Shown: positions 61,001-64,000 of the stretch, one piece after another
Layout: the number at the start of each line of letters is the position of its first letter
How positions within the stretch are numbered: position 1 is the first letter of the stretch
Assembly (NCBI GenBank): GCA_030429765.1
Contig: JAUIER010000006.1
Coordinates: 87,925 to 151,924 of the forward strand
Direction: 5' to 3'
From: a bacterium
Lineage (GTDB): Bacteria; Omnitrophota; Gorgyraeia; Zapsychrales; Zapsychraceae
Length of the DNA stretch: 64,000 nucleotides
The notes under the pieces: generated by a model
Database searches by the model: none
Seen by the model: the letters and a program-made list of their open reading frames with translations, nothing else
What the model was told of the DNA's origin: nothing
Translations under genes and position numbers: made by a program

Positions 61001-62612
61001 CCTCACGGATCGGATCAACCGGCGGATTGGTAACTTGAGCAAACAATTGCCGAAAATAGCTGTACAGCAGCTGCGGACGGCGAGACAACACAGCCAAAGG
61101 CGTATCATCTCCCATCGAGCCGGTGGCTTCAATTCCGGTCAAGCTCATCGGTTTCAAGATCAGCTTAACGTCTTCAATGGTATAACCAAACGCCCGTTGC
61201 CGTTCCAGTAGAGTTTTCTCACTGAGTCCTTTGACCTTGGCCGGCTCCGGTAGATCATTGATGTCGACAACCTGATCTTTGATCCATTTTTGATAGTCTT
61301 TGCGTGAGGCGTATTCATGCTTGAGTTCCTCGTCGCCGATAATTCGTCCGGCCTCAGTATCGATCAGGAATAATCGTCCCGGTTCCAAACGTCCGTTTTT
61401 GAGGATGCGTTCCGGCTCCAGCTGCAAAACGCCGGCCTCTGAGGCCATGACACAAAAATCATCTTTGGTAATCGTGTAACGGGAAGGTCTCAATCCGTTT
61501 CGGTCGAGAATCGCTCCGATACATCGCCCATCGGTAAATCCGATCGATGCCGGACCATCCCATGGTTCCATTAAACAGGAATGATACTCATAAAAGGCCT
61601 TCTTTTCTTCAGACATACTCTCGTGTCCGCTCCAGGCCTCAGGAACCATCATCATGATCGCATGCGGCAGCGAGCGGCCGGCCATAACGAGCATTTCAAA
61701 AACATTATCAAATGTCGCGGAATCACTGCCATTCGGCGTGATAATCGGTCGAATCTTATCCAGATCTTTGCCCATTCGCTCAGAGATAAACTGCATCTCG
61801 CGGGCATGCATCCAGTTGATATTTCCTCGTAATGTATTGATTTCTCCATTGTGGGCGATCATCCGGAAAGGATGAGCTAAGGCCCAGGTCGGAAATGTAT
61901 TGGTGCTGTAACGGGAGTGGACCATGGCAATGGCGGATTCCATATCCTCGTCGGCGAGATCCGTATAAAAACGGTCTACCTGTTCCGCCATCAATTGGCC
62001 TTTGTACAGCATGGTCTTGCTGGAAAGACTACAGAAATAGTAATAGCTTTTTTGAGCTAAATCCGTGGCCTGAACTTCGTTATACAGCCGTTTACGGATC
62101 ACATATAGTTTGAGTTCGAAATCCTCGGGCTTGGTGTCGTTGCCACGGGCGATAAAAACCTGTTTGAAGTCCGGCTCGACGGATCGGGCCACATGGCCAA
62201 TTTTATCACTATCGTGGGGAACTTCACGCCACCCCAAAAGCTTCTGCCCTTCTTCATGGATGATGCGCTCAAAGATCTGCTCAACCGCGTTTCGGTCATT
62301 TAGACTGGGCGGCAAGAATACAATCCCGGCCCCGTAGTCTCCGATCGCCGGCAGTTCGATATTCAGTTTGGCGCATTCTTTGCGTAAGAATTTATCAGGC
62401 AATTGCATCAGGATACCGGCGCCGTCACCCGTTTCCGGATCACATCCACAGGCTCCGCGATGCGTTAGATTTTCCAGGATCTCAATTCCAGCCCGGACGA
62501 TTTTGTGTGATTTCTTGCCCTTCATATGGCACACGAAACCAACACCACAGTTGTCATGTTCGAAGGCGGGATCGTATAGTCCCTGCTTTTGAGGATAAAA
62601 ACTCTGACTCAT
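58053..62612 (-). CDS. gltB: glutamate synthase large subunit
   Basis: GltB makes two glutamate from glutamine and 2-oxoglutarate. The 1,519-residue chain starts with a short propeptide and the nucleophile Cys in HDNCGVGFVCHM (class II glutaminase, about 1-420). A central domain follows (about 470-790), then the FMN/2-oxoglutarate TIM barrel with GEGGEDPARF, KPGEGGQLPG, SGYEGGTGASP and the 3Fe-4S Cys motif CHLNTCSVGIAT. The GXGXG glutamate-synthase C-terminal domain closes it (about 1260-1490). Its ATG overlaps the stop of the Fis-type gene as TAATG, so translation is coupled. Confidence 0.97.
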   Translation of the reverse strand: MSQSFYPQKQGLYDPAFEHDNCGVGFVCHMKGKKSHKIVRAGIEILENLTHRGACGCDPETGDGAGILMQLPDKFLRKECAKLNIELPAIGDYGAGIVFLPPSLNDRNAVEQIFERIIHEEGQKLLGWREVPHDSDKIGHVARSVEPDFKQVFIARGNDTKPEDFELKLYVIRKRLYNEVQATDLAQKSYYYFCSLSSKTMLYKGQLMAEQVDRFYTDLADEDMESAIAMVHSRYSTNTFPTWALAHPFRMIAHNGEINTLRGNINWMHAREMQFISERMGKDLDKIRPIITPNGSDSATFDNVFEMLVMAGRSLPHAIMMMVPEAWSGHESMSEEKKAFYEYHSCLMEPWDGPASIGFTDGRCIGAILDRNGLRPSRYTITKDDFCVMASEAGVLQLEPERILKNGRLEPGRLFLIDTEAGRIIGDEELKHEYASRKDYQKWIKDQVVDINDLPEPAKVKGLSEKTLLERQRAFGYTIEDVKLILKPMSLTGIEATGSMGDDTPLAVLSRRPQLLYSYFRQLFAQVTNPPVDPIREEVIMAEDVMLGAEGNILEETPEHCHRLRLSRPIITNEELEKIAVVDQGNLKAKRLKVLYNVEEGRDGMEPALEKLFAQADKAIQDGVSIIVISDRGVSKDKVAIPMLLACAGLHHHLIRQGTRTKVSLVCETGEAREMHHFAVLIGYGANAINPYLAYETIEYELGRSYMEEISFKDAQKNYIKSTRKGLFKIISKMGISTIQSYCGAQIFEAIGLGSALIKKYFTATPSRIGGIGIEEVAEETLRRHQIAFPDSNVYDKMLDQGGNYYWRRDGEHHQLNPQTIGMLQHACRSGDYELFKKYSKLVNTQATNLANIRGLLKFKKGTPIPLEEVEPASEIVKRFATGAMSYGSISKEAHETLAIAMNRLGGFSNTGEGGEDPARFKPDANGDLRRSRIKQVAQGRFGVTIEYLVNSDQIQIKMAQGAKPGEGGQLPGHKVSQEIADTRHTTKGVGLISPPPHHDIYSIEDLAQLIHDLKNANPKADVSVKLVSEIGVGTVAAGVSKGKSDHLLISGYEGGTGASPQTSIKYAGLPMELGIAETQQVLVMNDLRGRIRVQTDGQLKTGREVVVAGMLGADEFGFSTVALVTMGCILLRKCHLNTCSVGIATQDKDLRKKFTGQVEHVVNFFTFVAEEVREYMAEMGFRKFDDLVGRVDMLETEEVIDHWKIKGLDLTNILHKPDVPDHVAIRHVDKQDHGLENALDNRLIESCREAIDNKTFTSFDCRIKNTNRTVGTMLSSEIARKYGQAGLPQGCIEIKFKGSAGQSFGAFLARGVDFTLEGEANDYVGKGLSGGRIVIYPSKKADIVPEENILIGNVCLYGAIEGDAYFRGIAGERFCVRNSGARTVVEGIGDHGCEYMTGGRVVVIGPTGRNFAAGMSGGIAYIWDKDKEFENKCNMGMVELFDVKDKADVDELKGLIENHFKFTNSTVAQGILNDWERCLKQFVKVFPKDYRKVLEEAAKLAQIQETSEAGHEEAVEQN

Positions 62613-62830
62613 TACTTAAACTTCTCCATCTCAATGTCTAATTTTTTAATTTTCGCGCGTAGTGTGTTGCGATTCAGTCCCAGGACACGTGCGGCTAAGA
62701 TTTGATTTCCGTGGGTTTTTTGTAAGGCTTTTTCGATCAGCAACCGTTCAGTGTCGCCAATCACAGCTTTGTAAATCTGTCCATCTTTGTGGGTAACAAA
62801 CGTCTGTTCGATTTTGTGCTCTAAGTCCAT
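62612..62830 (-). CDS. Fis-family mini-regulator (HTH_8)
   Basis: The 72-residue protein is little more than a Fis/NtrC-type helix-turn-helix: LIEKALQKTHGNQILAARVLGLNRNTLRAKIKKLDIE (about 30-66), with a short N-terminal part. It lacks the AAA+ and receiver domains of NtrC. Free-standing proteins of this kind are DNA-bending or local regulators. It is the first gene of a unit with gltB and gltD (one-base overlap with gltB). A GGGGG-rich Shine-Dalgarno precedes the ATG. It probably regulates nitrogen assimilation or its own operon; that is an inference from position. Confidence 0.82.
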   Translation of the reverse strand: MDLEHKIEQTFVTHKDGQIYKAVIGDTERLLIEKALQKTHGNQILAARVLGLNRNTLRAKIKKLDIEMEKFK

Positions 62831-62929
62831 AGAATCCCCCCGGGTTTTATGATAATCAGGCTGACCAATATTTTGGAATTGATACCGTGATTGGCTATCA
62901 AATACTTTGGATCTCGGTATGAGAACACT

Positions 62930-62957
62930 ATTTTACATAGATTCTCTGATAATGCAA
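62930..62957 (-). promoter_or_regulatory. possible promoter of fis-gltB-gltD
   Basis: TTGCAT (62952-62957) and TAAAAT (62930-62935) on the minus strand are 16 bases apart, about 100 bases upstream of the Fis-type start. No sigma-54 type -24/-12 element was seen. The rest of the 62831-63090 gap shows no gene. Confidence 0.45.
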
Positions 62958-63090
62958 CCAAAAAATAGTGTGGAGCAAGAATATAAAATACTGTGAATCA
63001 TATGTTTACGGATTCTTGACGGTGAGAAGTCCCTGCCGAAACGTTAATCCACGTCATCCTCGTCGGGTGCCCGCTTTTTATGCAAGACCC

Positions 63091-64000
63091 TCATGTCTCT
63101 TCTCTATATTTATTGGTGATCGGAAGACGCCAATCTTTCCCGAATGACCGCGACGTGATTTTGATTCCCAGTGGAGCCTGACGGCGTTTGTATTCGCTGA
63201 GATCGACTTTGCGGATCACATCCCGCACCGTCGCCGCGTCCACAGATTGGCTTAAGGCCGAAAGTGATTTGTGCTGTTCAACATAGCCTTCTAGAATCAA
63301 ATCCAGATCATGGTACTCCGGCAACGAATCCTGATCTTTCTGATTCTCTCGCAGCTCGGCACTCGGCGCGCGCTCAATGGTCGACACCGGAATCCGCTCG
63401 CCCAACCGTTCATTGATGTACTCGCTCAAGGCATAAACCCGTGTCTTGGGAATGTCTTTGATCACGGCAAATCCGCCGGACATGTCCCCGTAAAGCGTGC
63501 AGTACCCGACCGCCATTTCACTCTTATTGCCGGTCGTGAGCACCATCCAGCCGAATTTATTGGAGATCGCCATCAAGATATTGCCACGAATCCGTGCTTG
63601 TATATTTTCTTCGGCAATATTCGGCGGGAGATCCTTAAAAATCGGTTTCAAGGCCTCCAGATAAGACTCAAACATTCCTTCAATCGGAATCTCCAGACAT
63701 TCAATCCCCAGATTCTCCGCCAATTGATGCGCGTCTGAACGCGTACCATCCGACGTGTAGCGCGAGGGCATCGTTACGCCGACCACATTTTCTGACCCCA
63801 AGGCCTCCGCCGCCAATGCCGCAACCAGCGCCGAATCAATCCCGCCGCTCAAGCCGATCAGCACCTTGGAAAAACCGTTCTTCGTCACATAATCATGTGT
63901 CCCCAGAATCAGGGCATGGTAAACACTCTCCAATTGAGACAACGGTTCCGCTTTAACCGGTTTGATTTCCGTCCGATCAGGCCGGGATGAGCGCTCCAGC
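63091..64000 (-). CDS. nadE: glutamine-dependent NAD+ synthetase, synthetase part (5' end outside window)
   Basis: NadE amidates nicotinic acid adenine dinucleotide to NAD+. The visible part is the ATP-pyrophosphatase-type synthetase domain: VLIGLSGGIDSALVAAL (P loop), the MPSRYTSDGTRSDAHQLAENLG stretch, TTGNKSEMAVGYCTLYGDMSGG and IPKTRVYALSEYIN. The frame is open to the window edge without a stop, and the sequence before the first in-frame start-like codon (PVKAEPLSQLESVYHALILG) is the usual linker from the N-terminal nitrilase-type glutaminase domain. The gene is therefore the longer, glutamine-using form and its start lies beyond 64000. Confidence 0.93.
   Translation of the reverse strand, partial: LERSSRPDRTEIKPVKAEPLSQLESVYHALILGTHDYVTKNGFSKVLIGLSGGIDSALVAALAAEALGSENVVGVTMPSRYTSDGTRSDAHQLAENLGIECLEIPIEGMFESYLEALKPIFKDLPPNIAEENIQARIRGNILMAISNKFGWMVLTTGNKSEMAVGYCTLYGDMSGGFAVIKDIPKTRVYALSEYINERLGERIPVSTIERAPSAELRENQKDQDSLPEYHDLDLILEGYVEQHKSLSALSQSVDAATVRDVIRKVDLSEYKRRQAPLGIKITSRSFGKDWRLPITNKYREET

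Noticed and set aside
62831-63090. Additional small gene or riboswitch between nadE and the Fis-type gene
   Set aside because: No frame with a start and Shine-Dalgarno, and no riboswitch core I recognise; only a possible promoter was kept.
63091-63942. Short ammonia-dependent NAD synthetase starting at 63942
   Set aside because: The frame is open to the window edge and the preceding residues fit the linker of the longer glutamine-dependent enzyme.

Overview
The window looks like ordinary chromosome of a diderm (Gram-negative-type) bacterium of roughly 50% GC. No taxonomic marker is complete enough to name it. A giant secreted LamG/beta-helix protein, a class III (Flp-like) pilin and compact, otherwise conventional housekeeping genes together fit an uncultivated PVC-type lineage such as Omnitrophota; this is inference. 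Nearly all genes are on the minus strand. The only plus-strand genes are uppP and a three-gene signalling cassette.

Layout. 1-6.5 kb: the end of a SLOG/LOG-type gene, then a pyrR-pyrB-pyrC operon behind a promoter and a PyrR-type attenuator, then rsmI and glmS, preceded by a divergent bL27-like gene. 6.5-11.4 kb: a membrane-anchored DsbA-like thioredoxin, a short D-Ala-D-Ala carboxypeptidase, a TrmB-like methyltransferase, a small lipoprotein, uppP and rsmE. 11.8-15.5 kb: FIST sensor, GAF histidine kinase and REC-GGDEF regulator, convergent with a tiny pilin with a Cys-rich tail. 15.8-24.3 kb: carA, carB, purF, pyrG, tRNA-Leu(GAG) and rpe, all leftward. 24.4-51.0 kb: one open reading frame of 8,846 codons encoding a secreted modular giant. 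51.0-51.8 kb: a possible 87-codon gene and a double winged-helix regulator that abut the giant gene, with a palindromic operator in front. 52-56.5 kb: glpD, glpK, a Gln-rich exported protein and a TPR lipoprotein. 56.5-64 kb: gltD, gltB, a Fis-type mini-regulator and the synthetase part of nadE.

How it fits together. The housekeeping parts centre on glutamine nitrogen and nucleotides: carbamoyl phosphate (carAB), UMP (pyrB, pyrC), CTP (pyrG), the first purine step (purF), glucosamine-6-P (glmS), glutamate (gltBD) and NAD (nadE). Envelope functions are spread between them (uppP, D-Ala carboxypeptidase, lipoproteins, pilin). The most unusual region is the giant gene with its regulator. The giant protein alternates a beta-solenoid repeat, six LamG domains all placed at the same point of that repeat, a DUF2341-LamG pair, and seven 'SVG...SQRH...DIGADE' beta-helix units, five of which form a 1.3-kb tandem DNA repeat. 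The neighbouring regulator has two copies of its own winged helix and faces three TGTTGTA half-sites. I read this as a regulated surface or adhesion system; its ligand and anchor are not evident from sequence.
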